Shown one piece after another: positions 22,940 to 34,566 of a stretch of 64,000 bases of DNA. The position numbers were made by a program, and so were the translations under genes. Below the pieces are notes generated by a model. That model ran no database searches and was not told the DNA's origin. It saw only the letters and a list, made by a program, of their open reading frames with translations. Numbering within the stretch: position 1 is the stretch's first letter; each line of letters opens with the position of its first letter. Origin of the DNA: Isoetes taiwanensis (Eukaryota > Streptophyta > Lycopodiopsida > Isoetales > Isoetaceae); assembly GCA_021234155.1 (NCBI GenBank), contig JAJEKV010000184.1, positions 62,001 to 126,000 of the forward strand, given 5' to 3'.

Positions 22940-24330
22940 GTATTGGGGGGGGAGGGGGTACTAAGGAAGGTGCTGTGATTAAGTTGCTTGATCAAAATGC
23001 GTCCTTCCAAAATGGACAGGTGGTCTGAGTATGATGGACTTCTTACTCTAGAGCAAAGTTCTTATTTTAAAGTTCATTTGGAAAACCTTTGAATGGTGAA
23101 GATGACTCTCCTGGTTTATGCCTTCCGAAATAATCTCTTGATCACTGTGCTCCTCTAGGCAAGAAGGTAGTTGAACCAGTTCTGCCTTGGGCATTGCCTC
23201 TGCAGCCTGTTCCAAATGTTTCTCCTTTTCTGCGTGAATTATTGGCAGCATGGGATGCAGTCAGATATCTCTTTTGGCCATGTCCTTCCATCCAAGCCCA
23301 GTTGGATGGTGGTGGACACCACTGCATCCAAACCCATCAGTACCTCCACTGGCTGCATCAGTTCATGCCCTTACATAGAGACGATGGGTCCTTGCGGGTG
23401 TCGTCTCCATTCAAGCATGGTATGCAGCCGGTCGCTTAATGCCTTGGCATGAATTTCAGGCAAAATTTCTATTCTCCCATTGTGATGTGTCTGTATGGGA
23501 GGTGGTCGCAAAAGAATTGTCTCTTATGATGCAGGTTGGTGTTCTAGAAAGGCTGCATTGAATTTGTCACGAAAATATTCACAAAGGCAAGCACTTTGCA
23601 GTATATGACCTCCTCTTAGCACCACAGCCCTTCTCGTTGCCAGATGCATGGCACCTACAGCAAGTTCCACAGCCCAATTCGAGTCTTACATGGAGCAGGA
23701 TATGGGATAAGTTGCTCCATCCTAAAGTTGTGGTAGATTATCCACAGGTGCCTGCTTGTTAATGCCTTCCGGCATCCTTATGATCTTTGTATATTTGTAG
23801 TATGCCCACTCTGCCTTTCAGATGTTGAGACTCTTGAGCATTGTATTTTGTTGTCCAGAGGTTCAACCAGCATGGTCCTGGCTACAAAGTTTGTTTAACA
23901 ACGCACTTGAGGTGCATTCTCTTGACATCCTACCTTAATGCCTGGCCCACAGCTAGACAAAAGAGCATTCCATCTTGGTTCTGGTTGGCTCCTGTGGTCA
24001 ATATGGGAGCGTCGCAGACGTCACATTTTTTAGTTACTCATCTGTATGCAGCGTTATTGTTGTCGCCCAGAATAAGATATTGATGGCTTACAAGTGTTCC
24101 TCACTTAAGCCAAAAGTGCGGAAACGTATTTAGATTCAATATCTTCAAATTGGTTTTTATCATTAACGTCGTATTCTGGAGTAAGTACATTGTGCTTCAA
24201 GCTCATGTGCCAGTGGCATCTTCTTGTGCTTATACAGTAGATAAGACATCTACATTCTGTACTTCTCATATCTGACAAATAAACTTTTGCTTTCGTCCTT
24301 CAGAAAAAGAAAAAAGAAAAGAAAAGAAAA
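22940..24330 (+). mobile_element. 5'-truncated LINE (L1-type) with 14-bp target duplication
   Basis: The insertion is flanked by exact copies of ACGTACACACAAAT at 22926-22939 and 24331-24344. It ends in an A-rich tail of AAAAAGAAAAAAG type (about 24303-24330), the standard LINE signature. Inside, the plus strand reads through frame breaks as the C-terminal part of a plant LINE ORF2: WSRIWDKLLHPKVVV near 23690-23740, then the zinc-binding reverse-transcriptase tail CPLCLSDVETLEHCIL near 23800-23850, continuing after a one-base shift as CPEVQPAW. At 1.39 kb it is heavily 5'-truncated, and stops make it dead. Confidence 0.85.
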
Positions 24331-24344
24331 ACGTACACACAAAT

Positions 24345-24648
24345 ATTCTCATGGTTACTAAGGGATGCACTAAGGGGTCTCTATGTAGTAAGGGGTCTCT
24401 ATGCACTAAGGGGCCTTACTTTACATAGATTATATGCTTCATTGTCCCATATCATTATAGTTTCAATGCATAAATGCTAGATTGAGATTATTTATAACAT
24501 TTATTAAACCAAAGTTATTATAGTTTTAATTTTACATAAATTTTCCTTTCCAATGGGTAGAAATACTTTATGGGGTATATATATAGAGACAACTGGCAGA
24601 ACATATGATAAGGGGGTTTTCATGGCCCTAGAAGCATAAATGCCATAT
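24345..24648. other. AT-rich spacer with short AAGGGGTCTCTATG repeats
   Basis: Between the LINE and the gypsy element. Two to three copies of a CTAAGGGGTCTCTATG word lie at 24368-24415. No gene. Confidence 0.5.
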
Positions 24649-24653
24649 TTAAC

Positions 24654-25113
24654 TGTTATAAACATAATGGGTCAAAAGGGGCAAACCAAAATAAAACATT
24701 AGCTAAGGAAATAAAACCTCTTAAATTTGACGAGGTGGCATAAACCCATTGGATGGGTTATTGAAAACACATCGAAGATGGCTATGGCGCAGGGCAGCCA
24801 ACGGCTTGGCCCTTTGGGCAATCGATTCAGGCCCTGGAGGGGCCAAACAAGCTAGGAGGCATTTCGGCCTGTTGGCCTTCCATTGAACCAACCCAAAGGC
24901 CATTTGGTGCCCTATAAAAGAACTGACAGATTTGGGGCTTGATCACGATTTTGCCACAGAGAAAGCTCTTTGATTCATTCTCTTGATTGCTTGCATCATA
25001 CAGGGTCTTAGGAAGACTCTCAACACCGTGGAGGAATCAGGGATTCCGAGGGAAGAGGCGGTACGTGTGAATTGATGCGGCTTGGGTCTCCAGTGCAGCC
25101 AAGATCTGTAACA
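24654..25113 (+). repeat. 5' LTR of the gypsy element (460 bp)
   Basis: Matches 39285-39757 almost base for base. It lacks 13 bases present in the 3' copy at the ATTTCG repeat (ATTTCGATCCTCAATTTCGG there, ATTTCGG here), consistent with a deletion between the two ATTTCG words. A CCTATAAAAG TATA box lies near 24911. Confidence 0.95.
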
Positions 25114-25114
25114 T

Positions 25115-25126
25115 TGGTATCAGAGC
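25115..25126 (+). other. primer binding site
   Basis: TGGTATCAGAGC, one base after the LTR, is complementary to the 3' end of plant initiator Met-tRNA. Confidence 0.9.
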
Positions 25127-25143
25127 CTGAGTTTGGGGCTGAT

Positions 25144-25341
25144 ATGGAAAACGAAATCATGGCAGCAGATCCTTTCATGGGCCTGGCTTCCCTTATTCCA
25201 GAAGAAGGAGAAGACCTTCTTGATGAGCTTGCTCCTACGGAAGAAGAGGTGAGGGAATTGGATGAGCTCACATCTAAATTTCGTCAGGAAGGATTAGAAA
25301 ATCAGCAAGTGCGCAATCAAGAAGAAGAACTTGCAGCCTAG
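25144..25341 (+). pseudogene. gag N-terminal fragment of the gypsy element
   Basis: Starts MENEIMAADPFMGLASLIPE and continues as an acidic, coiled-coil-like stretch with PTEEEVRELDELTSKFRQEG, stopping at a TAG at 25341. The CACTA insertion begins 25 bases later; gag resumes after 34566 in another frame. The stop and the insertion both inactivate it. Confidence 0.7.
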
Positions 25342-25366
25342 GATTCCCCATTCACACCGGAAGGGT

Positions 25367-25396
25367 CACAACAAGAGAATGGACATTTAGCGACGT
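25367..25396. repeat. left terminal inverted repeat of the CACTA element
   Basis: 30 bp, matched by 34534-34563 in reverse complement with three mismatches. Confidence 0.9.
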
Positions 25397-25635
25397 GGGC
25401 TTGCGACGTCTGTGCGACGTGACGTCGCAAATAACGTCACCATGCGACGTCAATGCGACGTCACGTCGCAGACACGTCGCATGCGACGTGTGGTGCGACG
25501 TCTGACACCGTGACGTGGCGATGCATTCGCGCCCAGTGCGCCCATCTACGACCCGCGTCGCATCGGCGTCGCGTCACTTTTGTGCGACGTGGCGTCGCGT
25601 CGCGGCGTGGCGTCGCCGCGGGACGTCTGGCGGGC
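25389..25635. repeat. left subterminal GCGACGT repeats
   Basis: About twenty copies of TGCGACGT or its relatives (GACGTCGC, GCGTCGCG) in both orientations crowd the first 250 bp inside the left end. In known CACTA elements such arrays bind the TnpA-type protein. The open frames seen here are by-products of the repeats. Confidence 0.85.
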
Positions 25636-25649
25636 GTCCTAGTGTACTT

Positions 25650-28600
25650 TGTTCTTTTGGAGAACAAGGGTGGTCTTCGGCCACGAAAGTTGGTCCCTGT
25701 GGGGTAATGTCGATATTCGAGTCCATTGGAAGAGCCAAATCATGGTTTTGGAGAGGGAAATTGCTAGATCCATCGCGGGGGCCTTCGTAAAAGAACTTTT
25801 GTGGCAGCATGTGAGCTCTGGAAGACTCGGAGCTATTTCATCGTGCACCAACACTGCATATCCTAGTGAAATGTTTTTCATGTCATGTCACGCACGACGT
25901 TGTAACCGCTTGTCAAAATTCCATCTTTTTTCGATGCGTAATTTTTTTAGTTATCGTTCTTTTGCATTCATGCTTCATAAATTCGTAATTAATGCATGGT
26001 ATGGAATTAAATTCTAATTTTTGTCGGTTGGCTTCCTAGGTCATCCCCAAAGTATCTGAGGCAAATTTTTAGAATTTCCGGATAAAGTTCTCTGATCAAA
26101 TAGGTAGCATTGGAGCGGTCTAGGCGTATTTTGTTGGGCGTGCCAAGACATTCATAAATTCATAATTAATGCATAGTAAGGAATTAAATTCTGATTTTTG
26201 TCAACAGGCTTCCTAAGTCATCGCCAACGTACATGCCAGTTTTCAAAATTTCAGACAAGGTTTAGATCAAAGTGTTTGCATTAGTAATCCGGCAGGCTGA
26301 CTGTTGTTGGGCAGCCGGGCACACTTGCCCAAGTCAAACAAGGCCAGGACCTTGCAAGGGCAGCCTCATTAGGGGAGAGTCCGAACCCCAAGAGGCGAGC
26401 CACAAAAAGTTTCCCCGAGGCTGACCTTTCTGGCGGGCTCCCGGGAGTGCGCTAAAGACCACACTCCCGGATCCGGTTCCCCTATCCGACCATTGAATCC
26501 TTCGTTCAAGGGCCACAGCTCGATAAGGTCAAAAAAAAATCCAACATCCGTCCGGGAGAACTTATCAAACCCCTTGGCGTCTAGCGGTCGTAGTGTAGAA
26601 ACCAAAGTGTTTTGTCGTTCGGACATTGCGGAGGCTCGGGAATGGCGATTCGACTAAGCCACATCGTCCAGGGTCGAAATTACCCTAGAGACCAAGTTGC
26701 GGTCGGTTTTGCAAAAGAAAGAAACACTTCGCCCTACGTTTGCAATATTCGACTGACCACCTCCTAGGCCAATTGACTACGAGTGTGTTGGACATGAGAT
26801 AGTTTGGCGCTTCCTCGAGAAGGGGTGGTCTTACGGCCCGCGAAACTTGGTCCCCGGGACAATGTCGACATTAGGAGTCCATTGGCGAGGCGAATCACGA
26901 TTACGGAGAGGGGAAGTTGCTGTCGAGTCGCCCGGGGCCGCCGAGGAGAGGACTTTTGGGGCAAGCTGCTTCGAGGTGGTTTTAGGGTCCGTGCTTCTGG
27001 CGTCAACACCACCCCTCTACGTCAAGACCGCCAAGGTCCTAGTCGAATCGACAAGGATAGAGCCTCAAACGCGTAAACCCTATGAGTTGCGGGGTTCTAG
27101 CGGGTTTTGCGTTTTGGGTGCCGAAGTTTTGGTCTTTTGCACTTGGGACTTGGCGATAAGATGCGATTGAGAATGCGAAGCAAGGGAACCAGCGGAATAG
27201 AGTTTGGATCGTACTCCTCCCGTTGTGGCGTTAGAAGTAAAAGGCGGCTTTTGCGGTAGCAAGACATTCATAAATTCGTAATTAATGCATAGTACGGAAT
27301 TAAATTTTGATTTTTTGTCGGCAGGCTTCCTAAGTCATCGCCAACATGAGGCCAGTTTTCAAAATTTCTGGACAAGGTTTAGATCAAAGTGTTTGCATTA
27401 GAACGGTCAGGGCACCACTTTGTTGGGCAGCCGGCCGCACACTTGCCCAAGTCAAACAAGGCGGGGACCTTGCAAGGCCACCTCATTAGAGGGGAGAGTC
27501 CGGACCCCAAGAGGCGAGCCCCCAAAAGTTTCCGGCGACCTTTTGGCGGCAGCCCCCAGGGGGCCGTGCGCTAAAGACCACACTCCCGGATCTCGATTCC
27601 CCTATCCGGCCGTTGAATCGCCGTTCAAGGGCCCCTGTCTCGATAAGGTCAAAAATCCAACATCCGTCCAGGAGAACTTATCAAACCCCGAAAGCGTCTG
27701 CGGTCGGCCGTGTAGAAACCAAAGTGTTTTGTCGTTCGGACATTCGCGGAGAGCTCGGAATGGCGATTGACTTCGCCACATCGTCCGGGGGAAGGCGAAA
27801 TTACCCTAGAGACCAAATTGCACGGTCATTTTGCAAAAGAAAAAGAAACACTTCGCCCCACGTTGCGGTGATTCGCCGGCCACCTCCTAGGCCAATTGAC
27901 TACGAGTGTGTTGGACATGAGATAGTTTGGCGCTTCCTCGAGAAGGGGTGGTCTTGGCCATGAAACTTGGTCCCGGGGGCAATGTCGGCGTTTGGAGTCC
28001 ATTGGCGAGCCGAATCACGATGGGGAGAGGGGAAGTTGCCCGTCCGTCGCCCGGGGGGGAGAGGACTTTTGGGGCAAAAGCCGCTTACGGATGGTTTTTA
28101 GGGTCCGTGCTCACGGCGTCAACACCCCCTACGTCAAGACAAAGGCAAGGTCCTAGTTTATGAAAAGCGTAAAGGTTCTAGCGGGGTTTGCGTTTTGGGT
28201 GCGAGTTTTGGTCCTTTGCACTTGGGACTTGGCGATAAAGATGCAGTTGAAGAACGAAGCAAGGGAACCAGCGGAATGGAGTTTGGATCGTACTCCTCCG
28301 TTGTGGCGGTTAAGTAAAGGGCGGCTTTTGCAGTAGCAAGACATTCATAAATTCGTAATTAATGCATAGTGCGGAATTAAATTCTGATTTTTGTCGTGAG
28401 GCTTCCTAAGTCATCGCCAACATCTGAGCCAGTTTTCAAAATTTTCGGACAAGGTTTAGATCAAAGTGTTTGCATTAAAACGGTTTGGGCAGCTTTGTTG
28501 TTGGGCAGCCGAGCCGGCACACTTGCCCAAGTCAAACAAGGCGGGACCTTGCAAGGCCGTCTCATTAGAGGGAGAGTCGAACCCCAAGAGGCGAGCCCCA

Positions 28601-31600
28601 AAAAGTTTCCCGAGGTAGCCTTTCTGGCGGCGCTCCGGGGGGAGCCGTGCGCTAAAGACCACACTCCCGGGATCTCGGTTCCCCTATCCAGGCCGTTGAA
28701 TCCTTCGTTCAAGGGCCCCGGCTCGATAAGGTCAAAAAATCCAACATCCGTCCGGAGAACTTATCAAACATGGCGGCGTCTGCGGTCGGCGGTGTAGAGA
28801 CCAAAGTGTTTTGTCGTTCGGACATTGCGGAGGCTCGGGAATGGCGATTCGACTTCGCCACATCGTCAGGAGTCCGAAATTACCCTAGAGACCAAGTTGC
28901 GGTCAGTTTTGCAAAAGAAAGAAACACTTAAGCCCTACGTTGCAATATTCGGATAGCCACCTCCTAGGCCAATTGACTACGAGTGTGTTGGACATGAGAT
29001 AGTTTGACGCTTCCTGAGAAGGGGTGGTCTTACGGCCCGCGAAACTTGGTCCCCGAGGACAATGTCGACATTAGGAGTCCATTGGCCGAGCGAATCCACG
29101 ATTCGGAGAGGGGAAGTTGCTTTGTCATCCGTCGCCCGGGGGCCTTGGGGAGAGGACTTTTAGGGCAAAGGCGCTTCGGTGGTTTTAGGGTCCGTGCTGC
29201 TGGCGTCAACACCACCCATCTACGTCAAGACACGGGCGCCAAGGTCCTAGTCGAATCGACAAGGATAGAGCCTCGGCGTAAACCCTATGAGTTGCCGGGT
29301 TCTAGCGGGGTTTTCGTTTTGGGTGCCGAAGTTTTGGTCTTTTGCACTTGGGACTTGGCCGATAAGATGCGATTGAGAATGCGAAGCAAGGGAACTACAG
29401 GAATGGAGTTTGGATCGTACTCCTCCCGTTGTGGCGATTAGAAGTAAAGGGCGACTTTTGCGGTAGCAAGACATTCATAAATTCGTAATTAATGCATAGT
29501 ATGCGGAATTAAATTTTGATTTTTTTGTCGGTGAGGCTTCCTAAGTCGCCGCCAACATCTGAGGCCAGTTTTCAAAATTTACGGACAAGGTTTAGATCAA
29601 AGTGTTTGCATTAGAACGGTCAGGGCACCGGCGTTGTTGTTGGAAATGGCACACTTGCCCAAGTCAAACAAGGCCGGGGTCTTGCAAGGCCACCTCATTA
29701 GAGGGAGGTCCAGGACCCCAAGAGGCGAGCCCCAAAAAAGTTTCCCGCGGCCTTTTGGCGGCGCTCCCCCGGGGCCGTGCGCTAAAGACCACACTCCCGG
29801 ATCTCGATTCCCCTATCCGGCCCGTTGAATCCGCCGTTCAAGGGCCCTGTCTCCGATAAGGTCAAAAAAATCCAACATCCGTCAGGAGAACTTATCAAAC
29901 CCGTGAGCGTCTGCGATCGGCCAGTGTAGAAACCAAAGTGTTTTGTCATTCGGACATTGCGGAGGCTCAGGAATGGCGATTCGACTTCGCCACATCGTCC
30001 GGGAAGCCGAAATTACCCTAGAGACCAAGTTGCGCGGTCATTTTTGCAAAAGAAAGAAACACTTACGCCCTACGTTGCGGTATTCGACGTGACCACCTCT
30101 AGGCCAATTGACTACGAGTGTGTTGGACATGAGATAGTTGGACGCTTCCTCGAGAAGGGGTGGTCTTTGGCCATGAAACTTGGTCCCGGGGGCAATGTCG
30201 GCGTTCGAGTCCATTTGGCGAATCCACGGTGAGGAGGGAATCGTTGCGAGGCCGCCGGGGAGGACTTTTGGGGCAAGTTGCCGGATGGTTTTAGGGTCCG
30301 TTGCTCTGGGGTCAACACCCCCCTCGTCAAGAGGACTTTTGGGGCAAGGTTTGCGTTTTTGCGTTTTGGTCCTTTGCACTTGGGACTTGGCGATAAGATC
30401 TTGCGAAGCAAAGAGGCAGCGGAATGGAGTTTGGATCAGTACTCCCCCGTTGTGGCGGTTAAGTAAAAAGGGGCTTTGCGGTAGCAAGACATTCATAAAT
30501 TCGTAATTAATGCATAGTCGGAATTAAATTCTGAGGCTTCCTAAGTCAGGCCAACATAGAGCCTCCAAAGCGTAAACCCTATGAGTTGCTAGGTTCTAGC
30601 GGGTTTTGCGTTTTTGGGTGCTTAGAGTTTTGGTCTTTTGCACTTGGGACTTGGCGATAAGATGCGATTGAGAGCAGCGAAGCAAGGGCCCGGCGGAATG
30701 GAGTTTGGATCTGTACTCCTCCGTTGTGGCGGTTAGAAGTAAAGGGCGACTTTTGCGGTAGCAAGACATTCATAAATTCGTAATTAATGCATAGTACGAA
30801 TTAAATTCTGATTTTTTGTCAGTGAGGCTTCTAAGTCATCGCCAACATACAGGCCGATTTTTCAAAATTTCGGACAAGGTTTAGATCAAAGTGTTTGCAT
30901 TAAAGCGGTCGGGCAGCTGTTGTTGGGGCGGCCCATTTGGCACACTTGCCCAAGTCAAACAAGGCCAGGACCTTGCAAGGCCGTCTCATTAGAGGGAGAG
31001 TCCGAACCCCAAGAGGCTGAGCCCCAAAAAGTTTCGAGGTAGCCTTTCCGGCGGCTCCCCGGGGGGGGCCGTGCGCTAAAGACCACACTCGGATCTCGGT
31101 TCCCCTATCCGGCCAGATTTGAATCCTTCGTTCAAGGGCCTGGCCGATAAGGTCCAACAAAATCCAACATCCGTCAGGAGAACTTATCAAACCCGAGGCG
31201 TTCTGCGGTCGACGTGTAGAAACCAAAGTGTTTTGTCGTTGGGACATTGCGGAGGCTCGGGAATGGCGATTCGACTTCTCCACATCGTCCGGGAGGCCGA
31301 AATTACCCTAGAGACCAAGTTTGCACGGTCCGGTTTGCAAAAAGAAAGAGACTTCGCCCTACGTTTGCGGTATTCGATGACCACCTCCTAGGCCAATTGA
31401 CTACGAGTGTGTTGGACATGAGATAGTTTGGCGCTTCCTCGAGAAGGGGGTGGTCTTTTGGCCAGGAAACTTGGTCCCGGGGCAATGTCGACATTCAGGA
31501 GTCCATTGGCGAGCGAATCCGCGATTCGGAGAGGGAAGTTGCCCGTCCGTCGCCCGGGGCCGAGGGAGAGGACTTTTTGGGGCAAAAGCTGCTTCCGGGG

Positions 31601-32320
31601 TGGTTTTTAGGGTCCGTGCTCGGCGTCAACACCCCCTCTACGTCAAGACCGTGCCGCAAGGTCCTAGTCGAATCGACAAGGATAGAGCCTCAAAGCGTAA
31701 ACCCTATGAGTTGCCGGGTTCTAGCGAGGGTTTTGCGTTTTGGGTGCCGAATTTTGGTCCTTTGCACTTGGGACTTGGCCGATAAGATGTAGTTGAGAAC
31801 GCGAAGCAAGGAACCGGCGGAATGGAGTTTGGATCTGTACTCCTCCCGTTGTGGCGGTTAAGTAAAGAGGCGACTTTGCGGTAGCAAGACATTCATAAAT
31901 TCGTAATTAATGCATAGTGCGGAATTAAATTCTGATTTTTGTCAGTGAGGCTTCCTAAGTCGCCGCCAACATCTGAGGCCAGTTTTCAAAATTTCGGACA
32001 AGGTTTAGATCAAAGTGTTTGCATTAGAGCGGTCCGGGCAGACTGTTGTTGGGCAGCCAGGTGGCACACTTGCCCAAGTCAAACAAGGCCAGGACCTTGC
32101 AAGGCCGTCTCATTAGAGGGGAGAGTCCGAACCCAAAGAGGCGAGCCCCAAAAGTTTTCCAAGGTAGCCTTTCTGGCGGCGCTCCCGGGGCCGTGCGCTA
32201 AAGACCACACTCGGGATCTCCGGTTCCCCTATCCGACCATTGAATCCTTCGTTCAAGAGCCCTCGTTCGATAAGGGCCAAAAAAAATCCAACATCCGTCG
32301 GGAGAACTTATCAAACCGCC
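25650..32320. repeat. tandem array of a ~1.1-kb unit inside the CACTA element
   Basis: The anchor GACATTCATAAATTCGTAAT lies at 26147, 27263, 28340, 29470, 30488, 30765 and 31888 (first copy slightly diverged). Intervals are 1116, 1077, 1130, 1018, 277 and 1123 bp: five near-full units plus one short partial unit, preceded by a more diverged, shortened copy from about 25650 and followed by a partial copy ending near 32320. Each unit contains the same ordered blocks (GGTTTAGATCAAAGTGTTTG, ACTTGCCCAAGTCAAACAAG, ACTACGAGTGTGTTGGACAT). Copies differ mostly by 1-10 base indels in GC-rich spots. No gene is encoded; the frames are not conserved between copies. Confidence 0.9.
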
Positions 32321-32700
32321 ACCCGAGGCTCAAACATGCCACCCAGGGCTCAAACATTCGTAAAGTAGTAGCAATAGAAGATTGGTTAAATCGGAATGCG
32401 ATTTTATTTGCATATATGGCTCGGGAATGTCCAAATTAGCATAAGGACAAACTTTCATGACCATCGGATGAAAAAAGGCACCAAAAATTAAAAAGTGTTA
32501 GGCGTCGCTATAACAAAATACGCCGGCGGACCGTCGCATGCGACGTTAAACCGTATATCACGATTTTGAAATCGTATATCACGATTTTTTTAAAAATTAT
32601 ATCACGATTTCAAAATTACGTCATATGGCGTCGCATCTTAGCGCACGCCGTGTTTTTCTGATCCAGCGGGCCGTCTTTTTAGGGACCATTCCTAGGCTTC
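32321..32700. repeat. GCGACGT and ATATCACGATTT repeats
   Basis: Right of the array there are further GCGTCGC words (32500, 32535, 32627) and three copies of a TATATCACGATTT word, partly inverted (32560-32615). A CCACCCGAGGCTCAAACATG duplication lies at about 32320-32360. Confidence 0.6.
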
Positions 32701-32819
32701 CTTCTATCGACTATTTTGGGCGATCTTGTATCTGACCTTGAGCGACTTGCAAGCACTCTTTTTAAGGTTAGTAGATCATGGTTTTGGATTGAATGGTTTT
32801 GGATTGAATGATTTAGTGT

Positions 32820-33190
32820 AGATTTCAAATTTTTTTTCTATCTCTTTCCTTCTTTTTCTTCTTCTTGTTTCTTCATTCTTCTTCTTTTTCCTTCTTTCCT
32901 CATTTCTTTCTTCGATTCTTCCCTTATTTCACTCTTCCATTCTTCCATTCTTCTATCTTCTTCCATTTCATTCTCTTATTTCTTCCATTCTTCTCTTTCT
33001 TCCCCTAATTTCTTTTTCTCCTCTTTCCCCTTCTCTTCTTTCTCCCACCCTTCTCTTCTTCTTTGATTCATTCATTTTTTTTCTTTCTTGTTTTACTCTT
33101 TCTTCTTCTTTTTTTTTTTTTTTTTTTGTTTCTTCTTCGATCTTTTTTCCGTTGTTCTTATTCTTCTAACTCTTTGTTGCTTTCTATTTC
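32820..33190. repeat. pyrimidine-rich (TTCTTC) tract
   Basis: About 370 bp almost wholly C and T on the plus strand, built of TTCTT, CTTTCC and T runs. Low-complexity DNA inside the CACTA element. Confidence 0.85.
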
Positions 33191-33289
33191 GATTTGGACC
33201 CGTCAGGATCTTGTTACACACGTCCTTCTTTTGGTAAGTTGATGGCGCTTGCATTTTATTTTTATAATTTTAAGCGGGTTAAAAAAAAA

Positions 33290-33580
33290 ATTGATGGAGT
33301 GGCTTTGTTCAAGAACACGGGTCGGCTCCACCTAGAGTGGGGAGGACCATGTACCGGGGTTGAAATCCACTTCACTACGATCATATATTTTTCCTAGGTT
33401 AAGGGTGGCTTGTTCAAAGGGCAGTAGGCTCCACCTAGAGTGGAGGGCCCGCGTGCCGGGTTCAAGTCCTGACCACTTGTTATTTTAGGTTTAAAATAAA
33501 ATTGTAGTGGCTTGTTCAAGGGCACCGGTAGGCTCCACTCACAGTGGAGGCGACCAGTGTTCGGTCCAAGTCGACTTTTC
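33290..33580 (+). repeat. three tandem tRNA-like (SINE-head-like) repeats
   Basis: Three units about 105 bp apart (near 33299, 33404 and 33510) each read GTGGCTTTGTTCAAG or a variant, then GGCTCCACCTAGAGTGGAGG and GGGTTCAAGTCC or a variant. The last word resembles the B box of tRNA promoters and the middle looks like a stem, so they are probably tRNA-derived. No complete tRNA fold is evident. Confidence 0.5.
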
Positions 33581-34260
33581 TTGTAATTCTTAGGTAGAGG
33601 TGGCCAAATCTAGCTTATAACCCTAAAGCGTATGTTAGCCAACTCTAGCTTTTAATCGGACTAATCCAGTTTGGAAGGGCTCATTTCGATGATGGGGGGG
33701 CTGCTCGAAAAAAAAGAAGGTACATGACCTAGTCATAGTCTTATTTTTATTCTTTTTGTTTTGTGTTAATCTATCGATTTATAGAAAAGGCAAAAAGTGA
33801 TTGCAAAATTGAAGTCGAATGCCAAAAAATTGGGAGGCGATTGGTCAAAGGTCCCTAAACCACTTAATCGTCCATAAGGAAGATATCAAGGTATTTGTTA
33901 TTTGTTGCCATTTGTTCAATTCGAAATAAGACATTTAACTTGTCATGTTGTATTCCTTGCAATGGATCACTTTTGAGCGTGCAAAGGATTCCAAGAAAAA
34001 CATCGCCTCCACCGGTTTGCCAAAGGCAACTTCAAGCAAGCAATTAGTCTCACTTGGGTTACGGCGGAAAAGGCTTTACATAGATTCGTAAGTGCTATAA
34101 ACTCTTAGTTCACGTTAACTTTCAATGTCATTGTCTAATATTGGTCTTATTGTTATAGAATTGGCTATACGGGTTTTTCCCTAACACGGAACACGTAAAG
34201 ATAGCCACTACTCGCCTCTTGCCTCTTGTATATGATATTGTAACTAACTATTAAAATTCT
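33581..34260. other. CACTA interior, weak coding relics
   Basis: Short plus-strand pieces such as KLGGDWSKVPKPL near 33820 and a possible exon near 34010-34090 could be relics of a CACTA second gene, but no domain is recognisable. Confidence 0.25.
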
Positions 34261-34329
34261 TTCCCCTTTTTTTTTTTAATTTTTTTTTAATTTTTTTTTA
34301 TTTTTATTTTTTTTATTTTTTATTTTTAG

Positions 34330-34563
34330 TACACCGTCGCCGCCAGCGGCGTCCGTCGCATCACGTCGTCGACGTCGGCGGAATCGCGTCTGTCTGCGGC
34401 GTGACGGCGGCGCTGCCCGGCGTCGCATCTGTCCGGCGCCGCGTACATCGCGGCGATATGCATAACGGCGTATGTGCGGCGTACGTCGTCGTTTGTCGGA
34501 CGTCGCATAAATGTCGCTCAGACGTCGCTATAGACGTCGCTAAATGACCCTTTTCTTGTTGTG
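34330..34563. repeat. right subterminal GCGACGT repeats and right TIR of the CACTA element
   Basis: Dense CGTCGC words (reverse complement of GCGACG) from 34333 onward lead into ACGTCGCTAAATGACC and the terminal CTTGTTGTG at 34555-34563. Preceded by long T runs at 34265-34325. Confidence 0.85.
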
Positions 34564-34566
34564 GGT

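Larger units (their letters stand above)
25367..34563. mobile_element. CACTA (En/Spm) DNA transposon, 9,197 bp, apparently non-autonomous
   Basis: The left end CACAACAAGAGAATGGACAT and the right end, read in reverse complement, CACAACAAGAAAAGGGTCAT continue as TTAGCGACGT and match at 27 of 30 positions. The flanks are GGT on both sides (25364-25366 and 34564-34566), the 3-bp duplication typical of CACTA elements. Dense GCGACGT words follow each end. The usual TIR is CACTACAAGA; here the fourth base is A instead of T at both ends. No TNP2-type transposase is readable inside, so mobility would need a relative elsewhere. Confidence 0.9.

Noticed and set aside
23048-23452. Short frames on both strands in the LINE
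   Set aside because: Overlaps of one another in the decayed plus-strand ORF2; not separate genes.
25453-32439. Many frames of 60-170 codons in the CACTA subterminal repeats and 1.1-kb array
   Set aside because: Frames are not conserved between repeat copies, and their ends shift with each indel.
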